In this document: in pieces, positions 1-8,420 of the stretch
How positions within the stretch are numbered: the stretch's first letter is position 1
Layout: the number at the start of each line of letters is the position of its first letter
Origin: UBA2231 sp964415175
GTDB taxonomy: Bacteria; Elusimicrobiota; Elusimicrobia; Elusimicrobiales; UBA9959
Direction of reading: 5' to 3'
NCBI GenBank assembly: GCA_964415175.1
Contig: CAYPYG010000001.1
Location: 88,657-152,656, forward strand
DNA length: 64,000 nucleotides
Made by a program: the position numbers and the translations under genes
The notes under the pieces: model-generated
What the model saw: the letters and a program-made list of their open reading frames with translations, nothing else
Told to the model about the DNA's origin: nothing
Databases searched by the model: none

Positions 1-438
1 GTCTTCAAGAACATGCTCACCTCGGTGATGGGAGGAGCGAAGACCACCTCCCTCGACCCGGAAAACATACGGCGGCTCTCGAACAAGAAACGTTTCGAGC
101 GCGGCATGGTGACCCCGCTGGCCGAGGGAGTCTATTTCACTCCCTATCCCACCGACGAGGAGTTCTTCGCCTATATCCTCAACGGCACCGTGAAGTCGGT
201 AGCCTCGCTGCTGAACCCCGGCAATCCCGAAGACCTGCCCTGGATAGAAAAGGAAAAGGCTATAGCGGAAAAATACGGCCTGAAATGGGCGAACCATCCC
301 TGGAGAACGCTGGACGAGGCGGGAAAGGCGAAGGTGCTGCGCGAAATAAAGGCGATGGAAAAGCCGCTGGTCATACACGCCTTCCTTGCGCATACCCCGG
401 AAAGCGTCGAATTCATCGAAGTCTACGGGAAGGACTGA
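1..438 (+). CDS. C-terminal part of a protein with a degenerate dual-specificity-phosphatase-like domain (5' end outside window)
   Basis: The reading frame is open from base 1 (V-F-K-N before the first Met at 13), so the true start probably lies upstream and only the last ~145 residues are visible. The layout (YFTPYPTDEEF, then SVASLLNPGNPED, then a KPLVIHAFLAHTPES segment near the end) resembles a DSP/PTP fold in which a strand leads into the phosphate-binding loop. The expected HCxxGxxR signature is replaced by HAFLAHTP with no cysteine, so catalysis by the usual mechanism is unlikely. It converges on the kinase gene at 446-802 with a 7-bp gap. The family assignment is inference from the pattern; what the missing N-terminal part does is unknown. 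Confidence 0.5.
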   Translation, partial: VFKNMLTSVMGGAKTTSLDPENIRRLSNKKRFERGMVTPLAEGVYFTPYPTDEEFFAYILNGTVKSVASLLNPGNPEDLPWIEKEKAIAEKYGLKWANHPWRTLDEAGKAKVLREIKAMEKPLVIHAFLAHTPESVEFIEVYGKD

Positions 439-445
439 CGCGCGG

Positions 446-802
446 CTACCGCAGCAGTTCCCCCAGTCTGGGCAGGAAGACGACGCAACCGACCGCCGCG
501 GCCATGATCGCCGAGATAAGCACGGCGCCGGCGGCCATGTCCTTCGCCTTGCCCGCCAGGTCGTGATGTCCCGGCGAGACCAGGTCCGTCAACTTCTCCA
601 CGGCGCTGTTCATCGCCTCCGCCGACATCACGGCGGCGAAGCATAGCAGGACAGCGCACCATTCCGGGCGGGAGATATCCAGGAGGACCCCCAGGAACGA
701 AGCGGTCAGGGCCGCCGCGATATGTATGCGGAAATTGGGCTCCGAACAGGCGTGGCCTATCCCCCTGAAAGCGTACCTGAAGCTCAGCAGTCTCTTCCTC
801 AT
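446..802 (-). CDS. dgkA: Diacylglycerol kinase / undecaprenol kinase (DgkA family)
   Basis: A 118-residue integral membrane kinase, the usual size for the family. After a short basic N-terminus and three hydrophobic segments it carries the DgkA signature: SAEAMNSAVEKLTDLVS followed by HHDLAGKAKDMAAGAV, giving the Glu and Asn residues of the active site and the conserved KDxAAGAVL helix. Such enzymes phosphorylate diacylglycerol or, in the Gram-positive-like subgroup, undecaprenol to recycle the lipid carrier for wall and glycan synthesis; sequence alone does not settle the substrate. Its ATG overlaps the stop of the preceding gene (ATGA), so it is the last gene of a three-gene coupled operon with 799-1752 and 1749-3308. 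Confidence 0.88.
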   Translation of the reverse strand: MRKRLLSFRYAFRGIGHACSEPNFRIHIAAALTASFLGVLLDISRPEWCAVLLCFAAVMSAEAMNSAVEKLTDLVSPGHHDLAGKAKDMAAGAVLISAIMAAAVGCVVFLPRLGELLR

Positions 803-1752
803 CGTCGCTCCTTATTCCTGCCCTTCCCGGTTCCGAACCCGGCCCTGTAGCTCTCGTAGTGATGTATGACGAAACCGCCGAAAGCCGGGCTGGAGGAGAA
901 AGCCACGGCCGCCTTCGCCAGTTCCTCCTCCATGTATTCCTCCGTATGCCCGTCGAAAGTGACCTTGGGTATCTCGTTGGGCGTAACTTCCACTCCTATC
1001 TCCAGCCGCTTGCCCAGTTTCGAGGCGTAGGCCATTTCGGAGCCCGCGTGCTCTATCAGGCCGTCCCGGCCCTCCGCCGTGTCGCGGTAATTCATGAGTA
1101 TCGCGGTGTCATAGACGTCCAGGACATGTTCGCTTACGGGCTTCCTCGCCCCGTTCCACTCCAGCTCGATGCGGTCCAGCCAGAAAGGAATGGCCGGGCC
1201 TACCGGAAGGGCGGAGCCGGCGCCGCGCTTCGCGTCCATCAGGGCGCGCGACATGTCCAGGAAATTGAGCAGAAGCCCGTCCCTGTCCGTCCTCCAGCCC
1301 TCCAGCATATGCGGCTCTATGTCGATGTTCACCCCGGCGAAACGCTCCGCCGGCCTGACGGAGGCGTTATAGGCCAGGACCCGCTCCAGCATGGCGACGG
1401 CCTCGGCGCGCCGTTCCGGCAGGACATACTCGTGAGTGCCCAGATGCCAGGACCCCAGCAGGGCGTAGGCGCGTATCCCCCGTTTGGCCAGCCTGCGGAT
1501 GAGGGCACGGTAAAGTTTCGGTTTTTTCAGGATGTGGCTCCGGCCCTTGTAGGAATCGGCGTACAGGTAGACGGCGTCCACGCTTCTGGAACGGAGAAAA
1601 TCTACCGCCTCGAGGGCGACACGGCGGTCCTCCAGCATGGCGAAGGTCTCGGGTTCCCAGATCCAGACGGCGCGGCCGGCGGCCCGCGCGCTCCCGGCGG
1701 ACAGCAGGAAGAGCGCCGCGGCCAGCAGCCGGCCGTTCATTTTTCGGTTCAT
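799..1752 (-). CDS. Exported TIM-barrel protein resembling glycoside hydrolases
   Basis: 317 residues with a signal peptide (about residues 1-24, ending ARA). The mature part begins AGRAVWIWEPETF and contains repeated strand-helix units, among them DAVYLYADSY, IRAYALLGSWHLG and FAGVNIDIEPH. A strand ending in D-x-E is where GH18-like and related barrel enzymes place the catalytic acid, so E in NIDIEPH is a candidate. I do not recognise a named family, and no substrate can be inferred. It overlaps both neighbours by 4 bp (ATGA), placing it in an operon between an outer-membrane barrel protein and a lipid kinase, which suggests an envelope role. Confidence 0.7.
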   Translation of the reverse strand: MNRKMNGRLLAAALFLLSAGSARAAGRAVWIWEPETFAMLEDRRVALEAVDFLRSRSVDAVYLYADSYKGRSHILKKPKLYRALIRRLAKRGIRAYALLGSWHLGTHEYVLPERRAEAVAMLERVLAYNASVRPAERFAGVNIDIEPHMLEGWRTDRDGLLLNFLDMSRALMDAKRGAGSALPVGPAIPFWLDRIELEWNGARKPVSEHVLDVYDTAILMNYRDTAEGRDGLIEHAGSEMAYASKLGKRLEIGVEVTPNEIPKVTFDGHTEEYMEEELAKAAVAFSSSPAFGGFVIHHYESYRAGFGTGKGRNKERR

Positions 1753-3308
1753 CTGAAGGTTATTCTCCCCTGGAGCCCGGCGGAGAAGGAGCTGCCCCGT
1801 CCGGCGGCGGTCCTGCGGCGGACCTGCAGGCTTACAGCGCCGGCGTGACCGGCGTACCAGTCGAACTCCGCCAGGTAGACGCCGGCGTCATAGTTCATCA
1901 GTGGGTCGGAGAGGAAGCCGTGCTCATAGCCGGCCAGGGCCGACCAGTTGCGGCCCCGGCAGCGGCGCCAGTAGGCGCCCAGCCAGTGTCCTTTCTCGTC
2001 GGTAGAGTCATAACCGGAAGCGTCGCGTCCGAAGTCCCGGTAGGAGAACCTGTAGGCGGCGTAGAACTCCGTGTTCCGCGGCAGCCAGGCGGCCAGCTCG
2101 GCGTCCAGCTCTCCGAGCCTGTTGGCGTCGGAATAGAAAGTGCCGGCTCCGGAAACGCCCGCCCGGTAGCGTTCCGCCTCCTGGCGGCGCAGGCCCAGCC
2201 CCAGCCTGTCGTAATTTACGTAGCGCAGGCGCCCGCCGGCGGAGCCGCTGTAGAACTCCTGCTGCGCATGCGCGTAGGAAGAACTGAAATACCAGGGTCC
2301 AGACTCGAGGTTCCCCCGCAGCGAATAAGCCGGCAGGGTGGTCCCTTCGGAAGTGTCGGTCACTCCCCCCCTGGCCAGCCAGGAAAGGCCGCCGGAACCG
2401 CCTTCGGCCTCGGCCCGGACGGAGTCGTCGCGGAGCAGACTGAAATAAGAGGAGCCGCCGGAAACCCGGAGATATCTCGGCCCCCGGTCCAGCCATAGCC
2501 GCAGCGAGGTCCCGCGCAGGCGGGTATAGCCGTGCAGGCGCAGGCGGTCGACTTCGCGAGTACCCACGCCCTCCCCCTCTATGTCGGAGAGAAAAGAACG
2601 CCCGTATTCGGCCTCCCAGCCGGACCTTCCGCCATAGCGGCGTGCCAGGCCCGCCGAGTAGACGCGTTCCCGTATGTCGTAGTAGGTGAAACCCCTGCCG
2701 TCGTTGCGCTGGGCTTCCTCGCGTATCTCGGCGCCGCCCGTCAGGGCCAGGCCGCCGCCCAGCCGGCGGCGGAAACGCGCCGAAGCGGACCGTCCCTCGT
2801 AAAGTATGCGCTGCGGGCCGGGGGTCTCCAGCCCTTCGATGGAGAGAGTGCGCGAGGTACGCGCCCCCGGAAAAAAGCCGTCGCCGGCGCGCCCGCCCAG
2901 GGATTCGGCGCGGGAACGCGCCGCGCAGTCGCGCGGATCGATAGCGGCCAGTTCCCTGCAGGTTTCCAGGGCGCCCTCGTCGTCCCCCGCCGCGCCCCGG
3001 GCCCGCAGCAGCAGGCGTAATATGTACGGATTGCCGGGAGACTGGGAGTTCCACTTTTCAAGGTAGCCCAGCGCCTCCTCGTACCGGCCCAGGGCCAGGC
3101 AGGCCAGCGAAAGGCCTTCCAGAGCGCCGGAACTGGAAGGATCGGAAGCGAGCAGTTCCATGAAAGTGGCCCTGGAACCGGCGTGGTCCCCCGCCCGCCG
3201 CTGCTCCATGCCGTAGTCGTAACCGCCGCGGGCGGCGGCGGAACTGATCTCGGCCGCGCCGGCGGCGGGCGGCTGCAGCAGCAGGAAAACAAGGGCGGGG
3301 ATCGTCAT
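1749..3308 (-). CDS. TPR plus outer-membrane beta-barrel protein (YaiO-like)
   Basis: 519 residues. A signal peptide (about 1-18) is followed by two to three tetratricopeptide units (residues ~28-135; AGDHAGSRATFMELLASDP, ALGRYEEALGYLEKW, DDEGALETCRELAAIDP). The remaining ~380 residues are a run of amphipathic strands rich in aromatic and Arg/Gly residues and end with QGRITFR, typical of an outer-membrane barrel. The combination matches the YaiO family. It is the first gene of an operon with a barrel-fold exported protein and a lipid kinase, so transport or display of an envelope glycan is a reasonable guess. No clear Shine-Dalgarno precedes the ATG. Confidence 0.75.
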   Translation of the reverse strand: MTIPALVFLLLQPPAAGAAEISSAAARGGYDYGMEQRRAGDHAGSRATFMELLASDPSSSGALEGLSLACLALGRYEEALGYLEKWNSQSPGNPYILRLLLRARGAAGDDEGALETCRELAAIDPRDCAARSRAESLGGRAGDGFFPGARTSRTLSIEGLETPGPQRILYEGRSASARFRRRLGGGLALTGGAEIREEAQRNDGRGFTYYDIRERVYSAGLARRYGGRSGWEAEYGRSFLSDIEGEGVGTREVDRLRLHGYTRLRGTSLRLWLDRGPRYLRVSGGSSYFSLLRDDSVRAEAEGGSGGLSWLARGGVTDTSEGTTLPAYSLRGNLESGPWYFSSSYAHAQQEFYSGSAGGRLRYVNYDRLGLGLRRQEAERYRAGVSGAGTFYSDANRLGELDAELAAWLPRNTEFYAAYRFSYRDFGRDASGYDSTDEKGHWLGAYWRRCRGRNWSALAGYEHGFLSDPLMNYDAGVYLAEFDWYAGHAGAVSLQVRRRTAAGRGSSFSAGLQGRITFR

Positions 3309-3339
3309 GGCGTATATCCGGTGATGAAAGGAACGCGGG

Positions 3340-4077
3340 TCAGGCGCTGTCCAGCGGCCTGGCGCAGTCGGGGGAATCGTTGGCGGGGTCGTTGACTATG
3401 TCCGAGACGCGGTACCCTCGCATGAGCGAAGAATCGTAGGCGCGCAGCAGCGGCAGCAGCGTCTCGCTGTCGCGCATGCGCGGGTTGAGCCAGAGCGCCT
3501 CGTGCCTCGGCTCCAGTATCACCGGCATCCTGTGATGCACCGCGCGCACGAGGGCGGAGGCCGCGGCCGTTATGATCGCGAAAGTGCCGCGCTTCTCCTC
3601 GTAGACGCCCGCCATGCCGAAAAGCCCGCCGTCGCGCATCGAGAAGCGGTAGGGTATCTTCTCGCCGGCCGAACCGCTCCACTCGTAGAAGCCGTCGGCG
3701 GGCACCAGGCAGCGCGAGTTGTAGAAAGCGCCGCGGAAGGCCGGACGCGAAGCGATGCCTTCCGCCCTGGCGTTTATAAAGCCCTCCGGCTCCCTTTCCG
3801 GCTGCGGCTCCAGGACGCTCTCCTCGCCGGAGTATTTCCGCTCCAGCGGGCTGCCCGAGGGGAAGAGCGGCAGCGACGGACCGGCGCGGAAGGGGCCGCC
3901 GGACCAGGCCGGGACGAAGCCCCATTTGAGCAGGCGCAGGCCTGCCGGCGTTATCACCGGCGTCAGGGCGCCGGGAGCGATGTTGTAGGCCGGCGTATAA
4001 TGGAAAGGAGGCTGCTTAAGGCCGAAGCGCTTTATCAGTTCGGGCAGGTCCGCGGACTGTGAATACCGGCCGCACAT
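3340..4077 (-). CDS. SOS-response-associated peptidase (SRAP, YedK/HMCES type)
   Basis: 245 residues starting MCGRYSQ. Removal of Met1 exposes Cys2, the residue that in this family forms a covalent thiazolidine link to abasic sites in single-stranded DNA. The other family landmarks are present: the YNIAPG loop, KWGFVPAW, the FINARAE segment with the conserved Asn and Glu, CLVPADGFYEW, and the HHRMPVIL motif whose first His is catalytic. An insertion of ~30 residues between VPAW and the NARAE motif is longer than in the E. coli protein. A TATAAT box ends six bases before the ATG (4092-4087, minus strand), suggesting leaderless transcription. Confidence 0.93.
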   Translation of the reverse strand: MCGRYSQSADLPELIKRFGLKQPPFHYTPAYNIAPGALTPVITPAGLRLLKWGFVPAWSGGPFRAGPSLPLFPSGSPLERKYSGEESVLEPQPEREPEGFINARAEGIASRPAFRGAFYNSRCLVPADGFYEWSGSAGEKIPYRFSMRDGGLFGMAGVYEEKRGTFAIITAAASALVRAVHHRMPVILEPRHEALWLNPRMRDSETLLPLLRAYDSSLMRGYRVSDIVNDPANDSPDCARPLDSA

Positions 4078-4083
4078 AGGTAA

Positions 4084-4092
4084 ATTATACTT
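4084..4092 (-). promoter_or_regulatory. -10 box directly before the SRAP gene
   Basis: On the minus strand TATAAT lies at 4092-4087 and is separated by six bases from the ATG at 4077, counting the intervening TTACCT. Transcription would start at or next to the ATG. The -35 region is weak. Confidence 0.5.
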
Positions 4093-4119
4093 TACTGCGG
4101 CCGGACGGGGAACCCGGGC

Positions 4120-6543
4120 CTATCCCGCCGGCAGGGTGAAGCGGAAGGCGCTCCCGCCGCCGGGACAGTTCTCGGCCCAGATGCGGCCGCCGTGCGCTTC
4201 TATGACCATGCGGCAGAAGGTCAGTCCCAGGCCCATGCCGCCGCGCGCCGCCGCCGCGGCGGGACCCTGGAAGAACTTGTCGAAGATGCGGCCGATATGC
4301 TCTTCGGGGATCCCCGGTCCGCTGTCGCTCACCGAAAAAAGCACGGTCTTCTCGCCGCGGCGCGCCTCGGCCTGCACCTTCACCTGGCCCGCGGAGGGGC
4401 TGAACTTAAGGGCGTTGTTTATCAGGTTCTGCAGGACGCGGCCCGCCAAGTCGACGTCCGCCCGCACCGGCCGCCCGCTTATCTCTCCGCATTTGAGCGA
4501 TTTGCGCTCGGCCCGCGCGCGCGGCAGCATGGTCTTCACCGCGCCGCCGACTATCTCCCTGGCCGGCACGGGCCTGAGCTCCAGCCGCAGCGAGCCGGCC
4601 TCCATCTTGCTGATGCGCAGTATGTCGTTTATCATCTCCCGCATCTCGTTGAGGACATAATAGATATCCTTGAAACGCTCGTGCTGCGTTTTCGTCATCC
4701 GGCCTTTGAGCTCCTCCTCCAGGAACTCGCAGCTGCAGAGCAGCGCGGTCATCGGGTTGTTCAGGTCGTGCACGACGGCGTGGGAAAGCAGGTCCTTGCT
4801 GCGTTCCAGCTTCGCCCGCCGTTCCTCGAGTATGGCCAGCGCCGCGTAGTCGCAGACCGCCGAGACCAGGTTCCTGTCCGCCGCGCTCCACTCCCTGGGG
4901 TCCCGCGCGGTCTCGGCGCAGACGATGCCGGCGGGGCGGCCTTCCGCCATTATGAGCATCCCCAGCGAGGAAAGGACGCCGTTGGGGATGAAATAATCCC
5001 GGGCGAGTTCGGCCGTGCGGGGATCGCGCCTCGCGTCGGCGGCCGCCACGAACCCCTCGGCTTCGATGACCTTGAAGTAGAGGGGCGAGCCCCGCCTTTC
5101 CAGCGTTTCGCCGGAAAAGTGCCTGCGGGTGGGGGCGTCGTAGACGTCGCGGCAGCGCATGACGGAACTGTTCTCCGTGAAAAGCCAGATCCCGACGCGG
5201 TCCACCCTGAGGGCGTGGGCGCAGATCTCCGTGGCTTCCCTGAAGGCCGCCTCCAACCCCTGTCCAGAGGTTTTGCGGCTCCTGTTGAGGGAGACCAGCG
5301 TTATGTTCTGCGCCTCCAGCGACTCGTTCTGCCGCTTCAGCGCCACCTCGGCTTTTTTCAGGCGCGTTATGTCGTCCAGGCAGACCAGGACCTGCGGCTC
5401 CCCTTCCTCGGTTATCACCGCGGTCGAAGCCATGAAAAAGACCGCCTCCCCCTCCACGCTCATCTCTATCTCGCGGCGGCTTATCGCCTTGCCTGTGCGG
5501 AAAGTCTCGTTGACGAGCTCCCGGAGGGGACAGTTCAGGCAATCCCCTCCCTTCCCGCATACGCCTTCCGCGGCGGTGGAACAGCCCAGCGCCTCTCCGA
5601 CCAGCAGGCCGACGCCGGAGGCCGGGTTGGAGACCCCGGACATGCTCACTTTTTTTATCCGGCGTTCCTTGTCCACCAGGAGCATCAGCAGCGGCGAGTT
5701 GTTGAAGACCGCGTTGAGCTGCGCGGAAGCGCGCTTGAGATCTTCCTCCATCCTGCGCCTGGACGTCACGTCCCTGCCGAGGCAGGCGGCGCCGACGATC
5801 TTCCCGTCGAGGAGGATCGGGGCGAAGGCGAACTCGAAGTTGTGCCGGTGGCCGCATCGCGTGAAAGTCTCCTCATCGCGGAAGACGGCGCCCGAAAGCG
5901 CTTCGAGATAGCGCTTCTTCCACCTGTGCACGAAAGGCGCCGGGAGACGGTCCAGCGCGCGGTCGCCCGGCCTGGGGACCGCGCCGAGCCGCGATTCGAA
6001 GTTCTTCCGGAAGGGATCGTTAAAAGTGACGAATCTGAGCCCGCGGTCCACCGACCAGGCGAGGTCCGCGGTATTGTTGAGGAGGCACTCCAGGTCGGCG
6101 CAGTTCCGCCTGGCCTCCGCCAGCGCCAGTTCGGACCTGACCCTCGCCGTGACGTCGCGGGCCACGCCCTCCACGCCGGCCCTTTTCCCGCGCTGGTCCC
6201 GCACCGGCGCTTCCAGCAGTTCCAGCCACCTGGTGCCGCCGCCGGCGTGGCGCATCTCCACGAGGTAGGGTTTCTGGCGCTTTCCTTTTATACTGAGCGC
6301 GGCGCGCCGGCGCGCTTCTTTATTGCAGGGGTGGGGGGTGAAGTACCGGGTGTAATGCCCCAGGAAATCCTTCGCGCAATAGCCTAGCACGCCGCGCACG
6401 GAAGGGCTGACCTGGGTGAAATAACCCCTGAGGTCGTAACGGTAGAAAAACGTGCCGGAACCGAAAGACCCGGCCAAACTCTTCCTGAAACCGGCCGAAC
6501 CGCCCTTCGAAGTCACAAGGGTTTTGCCGCGCACTGTTGACAT
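4120..6543 (-). CDS. Soluble PAS-PAS-PAS-GAF sensor histidine kinase
   Basis: 807 residues with no membrane segment. PAS/PAC units occupy about residues 30-125, 145-260 and 270-400; the third holds a cysteine cluster (GVCGKGGDCLNCP, near residue 335) that could bind a cofactor. A GAF domain follows (~420-565), then the HisKA helix with the phospho-acceptor His592 in VVHDLNNPMT, and an HATPase_c domain (~690-805) with NLINNALKFS (N box), SDSGPGIP (G1) and GGMGLGLTF (G2). No receiver domain is fused and no response regulator is adjacent, so its partner is unknown. An uninterrupted run of eleven G on the coding strand ends three bases before the ATG, where the ribosome binding site should be. 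Confidence 0.9.
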   Translation of the reverse strand: MSTVRGKTLVTSKGGSAGFRKSLAGSFGSGTFFYRYDLRGYFTQVSPSVRGVLGYCAKDFLGHYTRYFTPHPCNKEARRRAALSIKGKRQKPYLVEMRHAGGGTRWLELLEAPVRDQRGKRAGVEGVARDVTARVRSELALAEARRNCADLECLLNNTADLAWSVDRGLRFVTFNDPFRKNFESRLGAVPRPGDRALDRLPAPFVHRWKKRYLEALSGAVFRDEETFTRCGHRHNFEFAFAPILLDGKIVGAACLGRDVTSRRRMEEDLKRASAQLNAVFNNSPLLMLLVDKERRIKKVSMSGVSNPASGVGLLVGEALGCSTAAEGVCGKGGDCLNCPLRELVNETFRTGKAISRREIEMSVEGEAVFFMASTAVITEEGEPQVLVCLDDITRLKKAEVALKRQNESLEAQNITLVSLNRSRKTSGQGLEAAFREATEICAHALRVDRVGIWLFTENSSVMRCRDVYDAPTRRHFSGETLERRGSPLYFKVIEAEGFVAAADARRDPRTAELARDYFIPNGVLSSLGMLIMAEGRPAGIVCAETARDPREWSAADRNLVSAVCDYAALAILEERRAKLERSKDLLSHAVVHDLNNPMTALLCSCEFLEEELKGRMTKTQHERFKDIYYVLNEMREMINDILRISKMEAGSLRLELRPVPAREIVGGAVKTMLPRARAERKSLKCGEISGRPVRADVDLAGRVLQNLINNALKFSPSAGQVKVQAEARRGEKTVLFSVSDSGPGIPEEHIGRIFDKFFQGPAAAAARGGMGLGLTFCRMVIEAHGGRIWAENCPGGGSAFRFTLPAG

Positions 6544-6546
6544 AAG

Positions 6547-6557
6547 CCCCCCCCCCC
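6547..6557 (-). repeat. G11 homopolymer in the translation-initiation region of the histidine kinase
   Basis: Eleven consecutive C on the plus strand (G on the coding strand) end three bases upstream of the kinase ATG at 6543. The tract occupies the Shine-Dalgarno position. Such runs are prone to slipped-strand length changes, which here would change ribosome-binding spacing rather than the reading frame. Confidence 0.75.
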
Positions 6558-6700
6558 GCTGAAGAACTCTCCAGATCCGGGAAAACGACGCGAAAGACGG
6601 CCGCCGCGGTCCGAAGACCGAGGCTTGAACCGGCCACAGGCGTCTTATCCCTACCCCTTGGGAATTATTACAAAATTGTTCGCGGCTTGTGAAGCCCTTA

Positions 6701-7378
6701 TCAGCGCTTCGAAAGTTCCCGCTCGAAAGAAGCCCTTATCCTGGGCTCGTCGAAGAAACCGGCCGCTTCCCGGTACGCCGACTCGGCCGACTTCCGGTCG
6801 CCCGCTTTGGAGAAGCAGGAGCCGGCGCGGAGATAGCCCAGCGCCAGCATGGCCTCCACGGAAGACGGGGCGCCGGCGGAAGAATAAAGGGCCATGGCGG
6901 CCCTGGCCTCGGCCAGGGCGTCGGGGCAGCGCTTGCGCGAAGCCAGGGCGGAAACGAGACGGTAACGGGCCTCGAAGACGGGCCCTTTGGGCGCCTTGAG
7001 CACGGAATCGCCGAATACCCCCTGGAGGTTCTCCGTGGACCAGGGCTCGAACTCGGCCGAAGGATGCCTGACCAGGAAATCCCTCCAGGTCTCGGGGGTC
7101 CCGGAATCCGGGTCCCTCAGCAGCGCCCTGACGAGATAGGCGTCGTCCGCGAAGACGTTGGAAGGATGGCTCATCAGCGTGGCGTCCAGCCTGTCGCGGG
7201 CGGTCTTGAGCTTCATGTCGGCGGACAGCGATTCCTTGAACTTGCCGGCGGCGCTGTCGGCCTCCAGCGCGGCCTTCACTTTGCGCAAAGAATTACGGTA
7301 CTGGCTGTCCGGGGTACGGGAACAGCCGGAAAAGGCGAAGAACAGCGGCAGCGCCGCGGCGAGACGGGCGGCCTTCAC
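6701..7378 (-). CDS. Lipoprotein with TPR-like helices
   Basis: 225 residues starting with GTG. The signal sequence MKAARLAAALPLFFAFSGC fits a lipobox with Cys19 (F-S-G-C). The rest is mostly helical, with C-terminal TPR-like repeats (AEARAAMALYSSAGAPSS, GYLRAGSCFSKAGDRKSA, AYREAAGFFDEP). The start overlaps the htpX stop by four bases (GTGA), so it is translated from the htpX message. A lipid-anchored scaffold partner of envelope quality control is possible but is inferred only from context. Confidence 0.7.
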   Translation of the reverse strand: MKAARLAAALPLFFAFSGCSRTPDSQYRNSLRKVKAALEADSAAGKFKESLSADMKLKTARDRLDATLMSHPSNVFADDAYLVRALLRDPDSGTPETWRDFLVRHPSAEFEPWSTENLQGVFGDSVLKAPKGPVFEARYRLVSALASRKRCPDALAEARAAMALYSSAGAPSSVEAMLALGYLRAGSCFSKAGDRKSAESAYREAAGFFDEPRIRASFERELSKR

Positions 7379-8262
7379 GCGGCCGCCTTCAGCCTGGCTA
7401 TGCGCTCTTCCAGCGGCGGATGGGTCGAGAGCAGGCTCATCAATCCGCCGGGCCTGGAGGAGATCTTGAAAGCCGCCACCGAGGCGCGGCCCGTCATGTC
7501 CGCGTACTTCACGGTCCGGCGCAGCCCCTCCAGGGCGTTTATCATCTTCTCCCTGCCGGCGAGGCCGGCGCCGCCGTCGTCGGCCCGGTACTCGCGGCGG
7601 CGCGAGAAGGCCGCCAGCAGTATCATGCCGAAGAAGCTCAGCACGATCTGCAGGACCATAACGACGAGGAACTGCATCCCTCCTCCGCCGTCGCGGGAAT
7701 TGCGGAACAGGAAGAAAGCTATGACTCGCGCGAGGAACATGACCATCGCGTTGATGACGCCCTGCAGCAGGGTCATCGTGACCATATCGCCGTTGGCGAT
7801 ATGCGCGACCTCGTGGCCCAGCACTCCTTCGACCTGCTCCCAGTCCATGGCCTCCAGCAGACCGGCCGAGACCGCCACGAGGGAGCGGGAGCGGGTGGGG
7901 CCGGTGGCGAAGGCGTTGACCTCGGGGCTGTCGTAGACGCCCACCTCGGGCATCTTCGGGAGGCCCGCCGCCTTGGCCAGGTTATGCACCGAGGCTACCA
8001 GGCGGGAAAGGGCGGGATCGGAAATGTTCGGATCGACGACCCGCACTCCCATCGTCCATTTGACCATTACGCGGGAAAGGGCCAGCGAAATGAAAGCGCC
8101 GCCCATGCCCCAGACCAGGCAGAAGGCCATCAGGGCGGAATAGTCTATGCCTTGGGCGTCGAGATAAGGCCTTATGCCCAGCAGGTTAAGGGTGATGGAG
8201 ATGGTCGTTATGACCAGGACATTGAGAGCTGCGAAAAGGAATATTCTCTTGGCGAATCTCAC
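7375..8262 (-). CDS. htpX: HtpX-type membrane zinc metalloprotease (M48B)
   Basis: 295 residues, close to E. coli HtpX length. Two N-terminal membrane segments (about residues 8-30 and 42-63) precede the cytoplasmic catalytic domain. H150-E151-x-x-H154 in GHEVAHIANGDM binds zinc and E224 in RREYRADD fits the third ligand; two more hydrophobic segments (~165-187, 197-218) lie between them. HtpX degrades misfolded membrane proteins alongside FtsH. The start is GTG, chosen because GGGAGG lies seven bases upstream. The gene is followed by an overlapping lipoprotein gene. The region upstream also holds the divergent promoter of the candidate ncRNA. Confidence 0.95.
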   Translation of the reverse strand: MRFAKRIFLFAALNVLVITTISITLNLLGIRPYLDAQGIDYSALMAFCLVWGMGGAFISLALSRVMVKWTMGVRVVDPNISDPALSRLVASVHNLAKAAGLPKMPEVGVYDSPEVNAFATGPTRSRSLVAVSAGLLEAMDWEQVEGVLGHEVAHIANGDMVTMTLLQGVINAMVMFLARVIAFFLFRNSRDGGGGMQFLVVMVLQIVLSFFGMILLAAFSRRREYRADDGGAGLAGREKMINALEGLRRTVKYADMTGRASVAAFKISSRPGGLMSLLSTHPPLEERIARLKAAA

Positions 8263-8378
8263 GACTTTACCTCCCGGACCGGGGTCTACCGCCCCGTTCC
8301 ACTGCCTATATTTTACAAAATCCCGGGCGGCTAAGACTCCCCGGCGGCTGACGGAAAGAGACGGAAATACAAGTATTT

Positions 8379-8420
8379 TTTACCCCTTGACAAGTCAAGA
8401 CTATAATGTTAGACTATAGT
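8379..8420 (+). promoter_or_regulatory. Promoter(s) for the non-coding stretch at 8.4-8.7 kb
   Basis: Two overlapping solutions are visible: TTTACC (8379-8384) with a 17-bp spacer to TATAAT (8402-8407), and TTGACA (8387-8392) with a 17-bp spacer to TAGACT (8410-8415). Both read rightward into sequence without a credible protein. The local AT-richness stands out from the surrounding GC-rich DNA. Confidence 0.6.

Noticed and set aside
4192..6387. Long plus-strand open frame opposite the histidine kinase
   Set aside because: Typical antisense frame of a GC-rich gene; no domains, while the minus strand has complete kinase motifs.
8387..8407. TTGACA (8387) and TATAAT (8402) as one promoter
   Set aside because: The spacer is only nine bases; each box instead has its own better-spaced partner.
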